Shown: piece by piece, positions 1 to 8,440 of the stretch | How positions within the stretch are numbered: position 1 is the first letter of the stretch | Layout of the letters: each line of letters begins with the position of its first letter | DNA from: Flavobacteriales bacterium UBA6049 | GTDB lineage: Bacteria > Bacteroidota > Bacteroidia > Flavobacteriales_G > Salibacteraceae | Direction: 5' to 3' | Length of the DNA stretch: 63,843 nucleotides | Assembly (NCBI GenBank): GCA_002429085.1 | Contig: DIYR01000137.1 | Location: forward strand, 1-63,843 | Position numbers and translations under genes: made by a program | The notes under the pieces: model-generated | The model's database searches: none | Told to the model about the DNA's origin: nothing | What the model saw: only the letters and a program-made list of their open reading frames with translations

Positions 1-2
1 TT

Positions 3-1271
3 ACTGCTGGTTTAGGAGGAATGAGTGGTGCTCAGCCAAAAGCAGGAAACATAGCTGGAGTAGTAAGCATAACGGCTGAAATAAACCCTAAAGCTGCTGT
101 AAAACGTCATGAGCAAGGTTGGGTAGATGAGTTAGTTGACAATGTAGATTCTGCTATAGACTTAGCACTAGATTATGTTGCTAAAAAAGAACCTCACTCA
201 ATTGCTTATGTGGGCAATATCGTAACGCTTTGGGAACGATTGGTTGAACGTAATGTAAAAGTTGATCTAGGATCAGATCAAACTTCATTACACAACCCAT
301 GGGCTGGCGGATACTATCCCGTAGATATGAGTTATGAAGAGGCCAACAACATGATGGCCAACAGCCCTGAGGCTTTCAAGCATAGTATTCAGGATACTCT
401 AAAAAGACATGCAGCTGCAATCAACACGTTAAGCGATAGAGGGATGTATTTCTTCGATTATGGCAATGCTTTCTTATTAGAAGCTAGTCGTGCAGGTGCT
501 GATGTAATGAAAGGATCAACAGGACTTTTTAAATACCCATCTTACGTTCAAGATATTCTTGGTCCGATGTGCTTCGATTATGGATTTGGCCCTTTCAGGT
601 GGGTATGTACTTCTGGAAAAACTGAAGATTTAGCTTACACAGATCATTTAGCCAAAGAAGTAATGGGAGAAATTATGGCCACTGCTCCTGATGAAATCAA
701 ACAGCAAATGCAAGACAACATCCGTTGGATTGAAGAAGCTGAAAAGAATAAAATGGTTGTAGGTTCTCAGGCTCGTATTTTGTATGCAGATGCAGAGGGG
801 CGTGCTAAAATTGCTCTTGCCTTTAACAAGGCTATTGAAGCTGGAAAAATTGGATCAGTAGTATTAGGTCGCGATCATCATGATGTTTCAGGAACCGATT
901 CACCATACCGTGAAACGTCTAATATATATGATGGCTCACAGTTCACCGCAGACATGGCTGTACAAAACTTTGTTGGTGATGCATTTAGAGGTGCAACATG
1001 GGTAAGCTTGCACAACGGAGGAGGCGTTGGCTGGGGTGAAGTAATGAATGGTGGCTTCGGGATGCTGCTTGATGGTTCAGAACAAGCCACTAAAAACCTT
1101 CAACAAATGCTGTTCTGGGATGTTAATAATGGTATTGCCAGAAGAAGCTGGGCACGCAACAAAGAGGCTCGTTTCGCTATTGAACGCGAAATGGCCAGAA
1201 CTCCAAATCTTCAAGTTACCTTACCATCGATAGCCGATGATGATTTGGTAAAAAAGGCTTTAAAAGGATAA
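3..1271 (+). CDS. hutU: Urocanate hydratase, 3' part (5' end outside window)
   Basis: This enzyme hydrates urocanate to imidazolonepropionate, the second step of histidine degradation, in the cytoplasm with NAD+ as electrophile. The frame is open to the left edge and already reads TAGLGGMSGAQPKAG, the conserved urocanase glycine-rich segment, so the internal ATG at 21 is not the start. FGPFRWVCTSG near position 590 appears to correspond to the FQGLPxRICW signature; by family analogy its Cys would be the active-site Cys. HNGGGVGWGEVMNGGFGM and the Arg-rich end (ARRSWARNKEARFAIER) are typical of the long (about 670 residue) form found in Bacteroidota. About 420 codons are visible, roughly two thirds of the gene. 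No other hut genes are visible; the downstream gene is unrelated and separated by a terminator. Confidence 0.95.
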   Translation, partial: TAGLGGMSGAQPKAGNIAGVVSITAEINPKAAVKRHEQGWVDELVDNVDSAIDLALDYVAKKEPHSIAYVGNIVTLWERLVERNVKVDLGSDQTSLHNPWAGGYYPVDMSYEEANNMMANSPEAFKHSIQDTLKRHAAAINTLSDRGMYFFDYGNAFLLEASRAGADVMKGSTGLFKYPSYVQDILGPMCFDYGFGPFRWVCTSGKTEDLAYTDHLAKEVMGEIMATAPDEIKQQMQDNIRWIEEAEKNKMVVGSQARILYADAEGRAKIALAFNKAIEAGKIGSVVLGRDHHDVSGTDSPYRETSNIYDGSQFTADMAVQNFVGDAFRGATWVSLHNGGGVGWGEVMNGGFGMLLDGSEQATKNLQQMLFWDVNNGIARRSWARNKEARFAIEREMARTPNLQVTLPSIADDDLVKKALKG

Positions 1272-1340
1272 GGTCTTTGCTCAAGACTCTCTCATTACGT
1301 TTTTTTCCAAATCCGAATTGAGATATAACTAGTAATACTA

Positions 1341-1386
1341 ACTTTACTCTGTTGCAGATGTTAATGCTGCAGAGTAAAGTTTTTTT
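1341..1386 (+). terminator. Rho-independent terminator after hutU
   Basis: A perfect 10-bp stem (1341-1350 with 1371-1380), plus an inner GCAG/CTGC helix, is followed by seven T from 1380 to 1386. It follows hutU by about 70 bases. The T-run ends exactly where the ATG of the next gene begins. Confidence 0.85.
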
Positions 1387-3444
1387 ATGCCTCGATTTCT
1401 CATTTTAGTTATTCTCACTCTAGGTCATTTTCTTGCATTGGGTAATGAGCCTAAAGCTAAAAATGGAATCCTTGATTTACGAGAATACGATCTCTCAAAT
1501 GAGAAGCCAATTCGCCTAGAAGGTGAATGGGAATTTTACTGGAATGAAGTTCATTCTCCCGAATATTTCGATACAACCACTTCTTTAGCTCCTGTAGCAA
1601 AAGTTCCTAATTCATGGACAAATATCACCCTTCAAAATGGCGATGATATACCAGGTACAGGGTTTGCCACTTATCGTTTACTTATTCTGGCGGCTAAAGG
1701 TCAAAAGTTAGCAATCAAAATCCCTACAACAGGAACTACTTGTAAACTATTTATTGATGGATTTCTAGTTACAGAAGTTGGGAAATTTGGAACAACAAAT
1801 GAAACTTCAGAGGCTGATTATGATCCTCAAGTAGTCGATTTTATTAACGAATTTGATACTGTAGAAATCATTGCCCAAATATCCAACTATGACTATGTGA
1901 AAGGAGGAATGTGGCATAGTTTTTCAATGGGTAAAGAAAACGTTCTGCGCAAGGCTCATGAACGTGATGTGTTTCTCAACTTCTTTATACTAGGAGCTAT
2001 GTTCATTATGTCACTCTACCACCTCGGATTATTTCTGCAACGGAGGAAAGATATTTGGAATTTATACTTCGCCATAGCAACTGGAGTAGCAGCTGCTAGA
2101 ATAATGGCATCAGGAGAGTACATTATTAGTTTGTTCAGCGATGCTCCTTGGTGGGTAATTATGCGTTTAGAGCTTGGATCGTTCTATTTTGGAATGACCA
2201 TCATTTTGATATACTTGAAATCATTATTCAATGACGAAATCAAACGAATCCCATTTCTTATTGGGGTTGGAATAAGTTCCATTTTCGGGCTCTTAACTAT
2301 GTTTTTACCTACAGTAACATCAAGCAGTCTGGTTACACCGTTTCAATTAATTGCAGTTCTAATATTAGGTTACTGTGTGTATGCAGTTATCGTTGCTGTA
2401 AAGCGAAAGCGAGAGGGCAGTCTGTTATTCGCTTTAGGCTTTACCATATTGAGCATTTTTATAGTGAACGATATCTTACTCAATATGTATCAGATTTATA
2501 CCATCCCAATGACAGGTATTGGGTTCATTTTGTTTTTATTGTCTCAATCTTACATCCTATCTGCCAAATACACCAATACCATTAACGCAAATGAGAAACT
2601 GACACTAGAGCTAGATGCTATCAATAAGGATCTGGAAAAACAAGTTTTAAGAAGGACACAAGAACTAGAAGATTCTTTAGCTCAACTAAGACATCAACAA
2701 TTAGAGATTCAAGAAAAAAACTCCGAATTAGAGCGCGCGAACAACACTCGAACGAAACTTTTTGGAATTATAGGACACGATCTAAGAGGTCCCTTAGGAT
2801 CGCTAAAAATGGGATTATCTAATGCCTATGAAGATTTAAATGATGATGACATAGACATTGAAGACGCTAAAAACGTTTTAAAAATTTTAGCCAAGTCTGC
2901 TACAAGAACTTTTGACTTGCTGAACAACCTATTTGAATGGGCGAAATCACAGACTGGCGATTTACACTTTGAACCAGAACAGCATTTATTAGCAGACTTA
3001 GTTCACCGAACAATTTCTCCTTTACGAGAACAATTAGACAATAAAAAAATCACCTCATTCGTACAAATTGATCCAGACTTAAGAGTGGTAGCCGATAAAA
3101 ACATGATTGAAACAGTGGTAAGAAATCTTGTTTCAAATGCTATCAAATTCACACCTATAAACGGAAATATTAAAGTATGGGCAGAGCCTGCTGCTTTAAA
3201 AGACGAAATTCAAATCCATGTAAGCGATACAGGTGTTGGAATTCCATCAGATAGAATGGATGAACTTTTTGACTATGATAGAAAAAAGAGTACTAAAGGA
3301 ACCAACAATGAAAGCGGAACAGGAATTGGGCTTGCTTTGTGTAAAGAATTTGTAGAACGAAATCATGGTCGTATCACTGTGGATTCTGAGGAAGGAAAAG
3401 GAAGTACCTTTACTTTCTCGCTCAAACTTGTTGATACAAAATAG
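1387..3444 (+). CDS. 7TM-DISM sensor histidine kinase
   Basis: A membrane sensor kinase with no response regulator next to it. A signal peptide (residues 1-19) leads into an extracellular carbohydrate-binding-like DISM domain (about 25-180) with the typical GEWEFYW and PGTGFATYRL segments. Seven membrane helices follow (about 190-390), then a coiled coil (400-455). The HisKA H-box is IIGHDLRGPLG with phospho-acceptor His464. The ATPase domain has N-box NLVSNAIKFTP, G1 DTGVGIP and G2 GTGIGLAL. All catalytic boxes are intact. The ligand cannot be told from sequence. The ATG directly abuts the T-run of the upstream terminator and an in-frame TAA lies at 1375-1377. No earlier start is possible and there is no room for a ribosome binding site outside the hairpin. 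Confidence 0.92.
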   Translation: MPRFLILVILTLGHFLALGNEPKAKNGILDLREYDLSNEKPIRLEGEWEFYWNEVHSPEYFDTTTSLAPVAKVPNSWTNITLQNGDDIPGTGFATYRLLILAAKGQKLAIKIPTTGTTCKLFIDGFLVTEVGKFGTTNETSEADYDPQVVDFINEFDTVEIIAQISNYDYVKGGMWHSFSMGKENVLRKAHERDVFLNFFILGAMFIMSLYHLGLFLQRRKDIWNLYFAIATGVAAARIMASGEYIISLFSDAPWWVIMRLELGSFYFGMTIILIYLKSLFNDEIKRIPFLIGVGISSIFGLLTMFLPTVTSSSLVTPFQLIAVLILGYCVYAVIVAVKRKREGSLLFALGFTILSIFIVNDILLNMYQIYTIPMTGIGFILFLLSQSYILSAKYTNTINANEKLTLELDAINKDLEKQVLRRTQELEDSLAQLRHQQLEIQEKNSELERANNTRTKLFGIIGHDLRGPLGSLKMGLSNAYEDLNDDDIDIEDAKNVLKILAKSATRTFDLLNNLFEWAKSQTGDLHFEPEQHLLADLVHRTISPLREQLDNKKITSFVQIDPDLRVVADKNMIETVVRNLVSNAIKFTPINGNIKVWAEPAALKDEIQIHVSDTGVGIPSDRMDELFDYDRKKSTKGTNNESGTGIGLALCKEFVERNHGRITVDSEEGKGSTFTFSLKLVDTK

Positions 3445-3446
3445 TC

Positions 3447-3476
3447 TTTAGACTCTTTTCATTTCTGCTACATTTG
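3447..3476 (+). promoter_or_regulatory. Bacteroidota-type promoter for the CPBP-SDR pair
   Basis: TACATTTG at 3469-3476 matches the -7 consensus TAnnTTTG exactly. TTTA at 3447-3450, 18 bases upstream, is a near match to the -33 TTTG. Transcription would start near 3482, just after the kinase stop codon. Confidence 0.55.
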
Positions 3477-3500
3477 CCGCCAAATCAATCAAGCACTGCG

Positions 3501-4226
3501 GTGGTAGCCAAAATCAAATCGTTTTTTGAGCCCCTACAAGCCGATAAAAAGTACGCGGCTTTTTTCATCTCCATTATCCTCATTTTGGTCGTTAAGATAT
3601 ATGAAGGTGATGCTTCTTTCTATGTAGCTCAGTTTGGTGATTCTTACACAGACCAAGACATGTTACAATGGCATATGTGGTTATATCATCACGTTGCTTC
3701 ATTGGTTGTTTTCTGCTTAATCCCCATCTTGATTATTACCGTGGGATTCAAGGAAAACATATTAAACTATGGACTTGGCATAGGCGACTGGAAGTATGGA
3801 TTAGGAGCATTATTAGTGGCATTTATTGTATTACCATTTCTGGTGTTTCGTTCAAGTCTTAACCCAGAACATGCTTCTTATTATATCAATAATTTTCCTT
3901 TAATTAAGATCACAAGTAGCCCTGCATTTTTTGGCCTTTGGGCTCTCACCTACCTACCACACTATATAGGTTGGGAATTCTTTTTTAGAGGTTACATCGG
4001 CTTTGGTTTTAAAAAGTATCATGGAGCCTTCATGGCCATTATGTTTCAAACATTATTAACTGCCATGATGCACATTGGTAAACCAGAAGCAGAAACTTGG
4101 GCTGCTGTTTTCGGAGGTATCTATCTCGGGTTACTTACCTATAGAGCAAACTCTATTTGGTATGCAGTAATTTTCCATTGGTATTTGGGACTCCTAAACA
4201 CCTATTTATGCTCACTTCAAGTTTAA
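3501..4226 (+). CDS. CPBP-family (CAAX protease-like) membrane protein
   Basis: An integral membrane protein of about 241 residues with six to eight hydrophobic helices. It resembles the CPBP/Abi family of intramembrane glutamic proteases. Motif 1 is WEFFFRGYI, where the usual EExxxR has Trp instead of the first Glu. Motif 2 is MMHIGKPEAETWAAVFGG and motif 3 carries AVIFHW. The second Glu, the Arg and both His are present, so it may be an altered or inactive protease. I prefer the GTG at 3501. The earlier in-frame TTG at 3474 lies inside a good -7 promoter element and would not be transcribed from it. The gene runs 3 bases ahead of the SDR gene, suggesting an operon. The substrate is unknown. 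Confidence 0.72.
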   Translation: MVAKIKSFFEPLQADKKYAAFFISIILILVVKIYEGDASFYVAQFGDSYTDQDMLQWHMWLYHHVASLVVFCLIPILIITVGFKENILNYGLGIGDWKYGLGALLVAFIVLPFLVFRSSLNPEHASYYINNFPLIKITSSPAFFGLWALTYLPHYIGWEFFFRGYIGFGFKKYHGAFMAIMFQTLLTAMMHIGKPEAETWAAVFGGIYLGLLTYRANSIWYAVIFHWYLGLLNTYLCSLQV

Positions 4227-4229
4227 ATT

Positions 4230-5231
4230 GTGAATACAGTATTTGTTACTGGAGGTAGAGGATTTATTGGTGAGCAACTCATCAGAAAAATCATTCAAGA
4301 AGGAAGTTTGGTTCGAGCATTAGTTCGTAACCGAAAAACAGTTCCATTAGATCTTTCTGATCATCCACAAGTAGATTGGATTGAAGGTGATTTATTGAAT
4401 CCAGATTCACTCTTAACCGGAACAAAAGGTTGTAACCAAGCATACCACTTAGCGGCTTTTGCTAAGCCTTGGGCTAAAAATAAGTCTACATTCTCAGACA
4501 TAAATATTAGAGGAACAGAATTGGTACTAAAAGCTTGTGAAGAGAACGGGGTTAAAGACATTGTTATTACTTCTTCAGCAGGAACCTTTGGTCCTCAACA
4601 AACGCAAGTATCAATAACAGAAGAACAAAATCCTACTAGTTGGTTCACCGAATATGAACGAACCAAATGGGAAAGCGTTAATAGTTGCAAACCATTTATT
4701 GAACGTGGGCTCAATATTCGCTTTGTGAGTCCTACACGCGTGTTTGGACCAGGTGTACTCAGTACTTCAAATGCGGTTACTAAATTGATTGGTAATTATG
4801 CCAAAGGAAAGTTCCGATTCTTACCAGGTAATGGACATGGCATCGGAAACTACGTTTTCATAGATGATGTGATAAATGGTCATATCCAAGCCATGAAGCT
4901 AGGGAGATCAGGAGAAAACTACATTTTAGGTGGTGAAAACTTAAGTTACAGACAGTTCTTCAAGCTTGTTGGTGATGTGAGTGGTAAACACTATAGTATG
5001 GTTGGGTTCCCCTTGCCGTTAATGTTAGGAGCTGCAAAACTAATGGAGACTTTTGCTAACTTATTTGGTATAGAACCGTTGATTACTCCTCCATTTGTAA
5101 GAAAGTATGCTCATCATTGGGGAACTGATTTGAGCAAAGCTCAATCTGAATTAGGATACGAGATAACATCGGCTAAAAAGGCTATTGAAAAAACACTTAC
5201 TTGGTTACAACAGGTTGAAACGCAGCACTAA
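4230..5231 (+). CDS. NAD-dependent epimerase/dehydratase (extended SDR)
   Basis: A soluble Rossmann-fold oxidoreductase of 333 residues. The N-terminus has the nucleotide-binding motif TGGRGFIG, and a basic RNRK stretch after strand 2 may indicate NADP preference. Catalytic Tyr142 and Lys146 lie in YERTK, with ITSSAGTFG as the Ser-containing strand. The overall pattern resembles dihydroflavonol-4-reductase/3-beta-hydroxysteroid-type SDRs; the substrate cannot be assigned. It starts with GTG only 3 bases after the CPBP-like gene, so the two are probably translated from one mRNA. Its last 35 bases overlap the convergent GGGP synthase gene. Confidence 0.88.
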   Translation: MNTVFVTGGRGFIGEQLIRKIIQEGSLVRALVRNRKTVPLDLSDHPQVDWIEGDLLNPDSLLTGTKGCNQAYHLAAFAKPWAKNKSTFSDINIRGTELVLKACEENGVKDIVITSSAGTFGPQQTQVSITEEQNPTSWFTEYERTKWESVNSCKPFIERGLNIRFVSPTRVFGPGVLSTSNAVTKLIGNYAKGKFRFLPGNGHGIGNYVFIDDVINGHIQAMKLGRSGENYILGGENLSYRQFFKLVGDVSGKHYSMVGFPLPLMLGAAKLMETFANLFGIEPLITPPFVRKYAHHWGTDLSKAQSELGYEITSAKKAIEKTLTWLQQVETQH

Positions 5232-5958
5232 TATCTAGTAGCCTATTTGGATCTTCTTCCAAACTATTTCCTACAACCACAATAGTAGCTCCAGCATTTT
5301 TGGCTTCTAAAGCTTGCTCGTAAGTTCGAATACCTCCACCTACTATAACTGGAGTCTCAACAGAAGCCTTAACCTTTTTAATACATTCAGAACTTACTGG
5401 GTTAAGAGCTCCACTTCCCGCATCTAAATACATCAGTTTTAATCCCAGCATCTCTCCTGCCATTGCTGTAACAGCAGAAATATCCGGTTTGTCAGCTGGA
5501 ATTGGAGTAGTATTAGAGATATAGCTTACCGTTGTTGGCCTTCCCCCGTCAACCAGAATGTAACCGGTGGGCAAACACTCTATTCCACTAGCCTTCAATC
5601 TAGGAGCCGCTATAACATGCTGACCAATCAATAATTCTGGATTACGGCCTGAAATCATGCTTAGTAATAAAATACCATCTGCCGTAGAAGAAATTTGCTG
5701 ATTACTTCCTGGGAAAATCACAACAGGTATAGAAGATACCTCTTTTAAAAACGCAATGGTTTCTTCGAAACGAACGTCTGTCATTAAACTACCACCGACA
5801 AAAAAATACCCTACACCACAAGAAACTGCCAAATCTACTAAAGTTTGTAGCTCCTCAGGTTGCTGACGATCTGGATCTATCAACACAGCCAATTTGCTCG
5901 TGTTGTTTTTAGAAAGGGTTATAAAATCATTCAGTAGCATTGTTGCAATATTAACCAT
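5197..5958 (-). CDS. Geranylgeranylglyceryl phosphate synthase (PcrB-like, group II)
   Basis: This enzyme joins geranylgeranyl diphosphate to sn-glycerol-1-phosphate, making an archaeal-type ether lipid precursor. It has a TIM-barrel fold. The sequence shows LAVLIDPD near the N-terminus, GYFFVGGSLM, YLDAGSGA and the phosphate-binding end VGGGIRTYEQA and VVVGNSLEEDP. The length of 253 residues fits the Bacteroidota enzymes characterised in Flavobacterium-type genomes. It overlaps the start-side neighbour downstream on the same strand order: the PPTase gene ends 8 bases inside its start, so the two form a translationally coupled pair. Its 3' end overlaps the opposite SDR gene by 35 bases. No glycerol-1-phosphate dehydrogenase is visible nearby. 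Confidence 0.93.
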   Translation of the reverse strand: MVNIATMLLNDFITLSKNNTSKLAVLIDPDRQQPEELQTLVDLAVSCGVGYFFVGGSLMTDVRFEETIAFLKEVSSIPVVIFPGSNQQISSTADGILLLSMISGRNPELLIGQHVIAAPRLKASGIECLPTGYILVDGGRPTTVSYISNTTPIPADKPDISAVTAMAGEMLGLKLMYLDAGSGALNPVSSECIKKVKASVETPVIVGGGIRTYEQALEAKNAGATIVVVGNSLEEDPNRLLDISAAFQPVVTK

Positions 5959-6625
5959 TCACTGTGTACACCAACATTGCGTCTTCCAACTTTTCGTATC
6001 GAAGCGTTAGTTCTTTTGCTGGGTCACTTTTTTTAACCCACGCTTTCAGTTCGCCATGCTCCATCAAATCAAAGGACGCTACTTCTAGCTCATGTCTAAA
6101 ATCAACCTCACCATTAGCATACCACTTAAATAGAGCTTCTTTAGCACACCAGATCACTAAACTTCGCCAAACATCACCTTCAGCATGAGCAAACTCCCTC
6201 TCATTAGCGAAGCGCTTTAAAATTTTCAAAATCTTAGGTGTCACAACTTGAATATCTACCCCTACTTCATCAGTTGGGTGAACAAAAACCACCTCATAAT
6301 CTCCAGAATGTGATATGGAAATACAATATCCAGACTCTTTCAACATAGGTTTTCCTGTCTCCGAATAGACAATTTGCTCATGTTTTCCGAATTGTTGTTG
6401 CACTAAATTTCTTACTCCAAGAAACTCTCTCTTTCTTCGTTCGTATTGAATAGAGTTCAATTTATCAATCTCTGCTGGGGTTAAAGCAACTTGATTTTTC
6501 AAAACATCTAAATCACCTTGTGTGTTACAAACCCAAAGGCGGTGACCTGAGAATAACTGGCGCTCTAAAATGATGTTTTGCGCCACATCAATATTTGTAC
6601 TTTTGGACAACTTTTTATCAATCAA
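5951..6625 (-). CDS. 4'-phosphopantetheinyl transferase superfamily protein
   Basis: An Sfp/AcpS-type enzyme that moves phosphopantetheine from CoA onto a carrier-protein serine. It is 224 residues long, close to Sfp size, with the pseudo-dimeric layout. Motifs are SISHSGD, the Mg-binding VGVDIQ, and WCAKEALFKWY, equivalent to W-x-x-KEA-x-x-K of Sfp. All metal ligands seem present. It is first in a two-gene minus-strand operon with the GGGP synthase. Its first codons contain the promoter of the divergent ahcY, leaving only 21 bases between the two start codons. The target carrier protein is not in the window. Confidence 0.9.
   Translation of the reverse strand: MIDKKLSKSTNIDVAQNIILERQLFSGHRLWVCNTQGDLDVLKNQVALTPAEIDKLNSIQYERRKREFLGVRNLVQQQFGKHEQIVYSETGKPMLKESGYCISISHSGDYEVVFVHPTDEVGVDIQVVTPKILKILKRFANEREFAHAEGDVWRSLVIWCAKEALFKWYANGEVDFRHELEVASFDLMEHGELKAWVKKSDPAKELTLRYEKLEDAMLVYTVNG
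6577..6605 (+). promoter_or_regulatory. ahcY promoter
   Basis: TTTG at 6577-6580 and TACTTTTG at 6598-6605 (exact TAnnTTTG) are 17 bases apart. The element sits inside the first codons of the divergent phosphopantetheinyl transferase gene and gives a predicted leader of about 35 bases before the ATG at 6647. That leader is too short for a SAH riboswitch. Confidence 0.65.
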
Positions 6626-6646
6626 AGTGTAAGCGAAAAAGGCTTT

Positions 6647-7951
6647 ATGGAAAAAACACTGAATTACAAAGTAAAAGATATTTCACTAGCTGAGTGGGGT
6701 AGAAAAGAGATTCAACTTGCTGAGGCAGAAATGCCAGGTTTAATGTCTCTTAGAGAAGAGTACGGAGCTGAAAAACCATTGAAAGGTGCACGTATTGCTG
6801 GTTGTTTACACATGACCATCCAAACTGCAGTTTTAATTGAAACTCTTGTTGAGTTAGGTGCTGATGTAACATGGTCTAGTTGTAACATCTTCTCTACGCA
6901 AGATCATGCTGCTGCGGCTATCGCTGCTGCTGGCATTCCAGTTTTTGCTTGGAAGGGTATGAACGAAGAAGAGTTCGATTGGTGTATTGAGCAAACGTTA
7001 AATGCGTTTGAAGATGGAAAACCATTGAATATGATTCTTGATGATGGTGGTGACTTAACTAATATGGTATTTGATCGCTTCCCTGAGTTTGTAAGTGACA
7101 TTAAAGGATTAAGTGAAGAGACTACTACAGGTGTTCACCGTTTATACGAGCGTCAGAAAAATGGAACTTTAGTGATGCCAGCTATCAACGTAAACGATTC
7201 TGTTACCAAGTCGAAATTCGATAACAAATACGGTTGTAAAGAATCTGCGGTTGATGCGATTAGAAGAGCAACGGATGTTATGATGGCAGGTAAAGTTGCT
7301 GTAGTAGCTGGTTACGGTGATGTTGGTAAAGGAACGGCTGCTTCTTTAAGAGGTGCTGGTTGTAGAGTTATCGTTACTGAAATAGATCCAATTTGCGCAC
7401 TCCAAGCTGCAATGGATGGATTCGAAGTAAAGAAAATGGAAAATGCTGTTAGCCGCGCTGACATTGTTATTACAACAACTGGTAATAAAGACATCATTGT
7501 TGGTAAACACTTCGAAGCAATGAAGGATAAAACCATCGTTTGCAACATTGGCCACTTCGATAATGAAATCGATGTTGCTTGGTTAAACGAAAACCACGGT
7601 ACTACAAAAACTGAGATTAAGCCTCAAGTTGATATGTACACTGTGAATGGTAAAGATATTCTTCTTCTTGCTGAAGGTAGACTAGTAAACTTAGGTTGTG
7701 CAACAGGTCACCCTTCATTTGTAATGTCTAACTCTTTCACAAACCAAGTATTGGCTCAATTAGAATTGTGGAAGAATTCTGACAACTATAAAAACGAAGT
7801 ATATATGTTACCTAAACACTTAGATGAGAAAGTTGCAGCATTGCATCTAGCTAAAATCGGTGTTGAATTAGACGTATTATCTGAAGATCAAGCTGAATAC
7901 ATTGGAGTAACGGTTGAAGGTCCATTTAAGCCTGAATACTACAGATACTAA
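6647..7951 (+). CDS. ahcY: Adenosylhomocysteinase
   Basis: Cytoplasmic, NAD-dependent enzyme that splits S-adenosylhomocysteine into adenosine and homocysteine, recycling the product of SAM methylation. At 434 residues it has the standard length. Segments include GCLHMTIQTAVLIETL (substrate site), WSSCNIFSTQDHAAAA, DDGGDLTNMV, the NAD-binding loop AGYGDVGKGTAASL, CNIGHFDNEID, and the C-terminal KPEYYRY with the conserved Lys and Tyr that reach the partner subunit. The start is the ATG at 6647, which gives MEKTLNYKVKDISLAEWGRK; an in-frame ATG at 6578 lies upstream of the promoter. It is monocistronic, closed by a strong terminator. Confidence 0.97.
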   Translation: MEKTLNYKVKDISLAEWGRKEIQLAEAEMPGLMSLREEYGAEKPLKGARIAGCLHMTIQTAVLIETLVELGADVTWSSCNIFSTQDHAAAAIAAAGIPVFAWKGMNEEEFDWCIEQTLNAFEDGKPLNMILDDGGDLTNMVFDRFPEFVSDIKGLSEETTTGVHRLYERQKNGTLVMPAINVNDSVTKSKFDNKYGCKESAVDAIRRATDVMMAGKVAVVAGYGDVGKGTAASLRGAGCRVIVTEIDPICALQAAMDGFEVKKMENAVSRADIVITTTGNKDIIVGKHFEAMKDKTIVCNIGHFDNEIDVAWLNENHGTTKTEIKPQVDMYTVNGKDILLLAEGRLVNLGCATGHPSFVMSNSFTNQVLAQLELWKNSDNYKNEVYMLPKHLDEKVAALHLAKIGVELDVLSEDQAEYIGVTVEGPFKPEYYRY

Positions 7952-7978
7952 GAATCATCAGTATTAAGTAGAAAAGAT

Positions 7979-8016
7979 AAATCCCTGTAAGTGACACTTA
8001 CAGGGATTTTTTTTTT
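7979..8016 (+). terminator. Strong terminator after ahcY
   Basis: A perfect 14-bp stem (7979-7992 with 7996-8009) has a 3-base loop and is followed by ten T (8007-8016). The T-run contains the stop codon region of the convergent lipoprotein gene. Confidence 0.93.
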
Positions 8017-8440
8017 AATTCCAGACCCTTAAAATACCATTTTCATACGAGGTTTGATACCTTCTTAGTGCATTCACTGCAGGTCCTTGAATTACAGTTC
8101 CATCAATAATCGAGTATCTCGAATCACTACAAGGATCAATAATATCAATGGATAGTGAATCTACTTCCACAGCACAGCCATTTTCAGGTTGATACGTAGA
8201 ATGACGCTCATAAGCATGAAATTGGTCATTATCTAATCTATATATGATAATTCCTCTTGAACCTCCAGAGTAATAATCGTATCCTCCAATCGCTTGAATA
8301 TTAAAGTTTGCTGGTAAATTAACTTGAATTTGTCTATTTACTCGAACTACAGGCACTCCCGTATTGTCTTCTGTTTTACTACATTTGACAGAGGCCAACG
8401 ACAAGAACAGTAAACCGAATATGAACCAAATACCCTTCAT
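8015..8440 (-). CDS. Small lipoprotein with degenerate Rieske-like fold
   Basis: A predicted lipoprotein of about 141 residues. The hydrophobic leader ends in SLASVKCSKTED, and a Cys followed by polar residues is the usual Bacteroidota pattern, although Lys at -1 is unusual. The body reads GGSRGIIIYR, FHAYERHSTYQPE, then IIDPCSDSRYSIIDGTVIQGPA and an ending NGILRVW. This spacing matches the Rieske ferredoxin fold, but the CxH and CxxH cluster ligands are mostly gone, so it probably binds no Fe-S cluster; this is inference. An earlier in-frame ATG lies at 8449. Either start makes the gene overlap the 5' end of the divergent gene. Confidence 0.65.
   Translation of the reverse strand: MKGIWFIFGLLFLSLASVKCSKTEDNTGVPVVRVNRQIQVNLPANFNIQAIGGYDYYSGGSRGIIIYRLDNDQFHAYERHSTYQPENGCAVEVDSLSIDIIDPCSDSRYSIIDGTVIQGPAVNALRRYQTSYENGILRVWN

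Noticed and set aside
3474..3476. TTG start of the CPBP-like gene
   Set aside because: It is part of an exact TAnnTTTG promoter element, so it would precede the transcript start.
6606..6646. SAH riboswitch before ahcY
   Set aside because: The leader is only about 35 bases and shows no pseudoknot-like structure.
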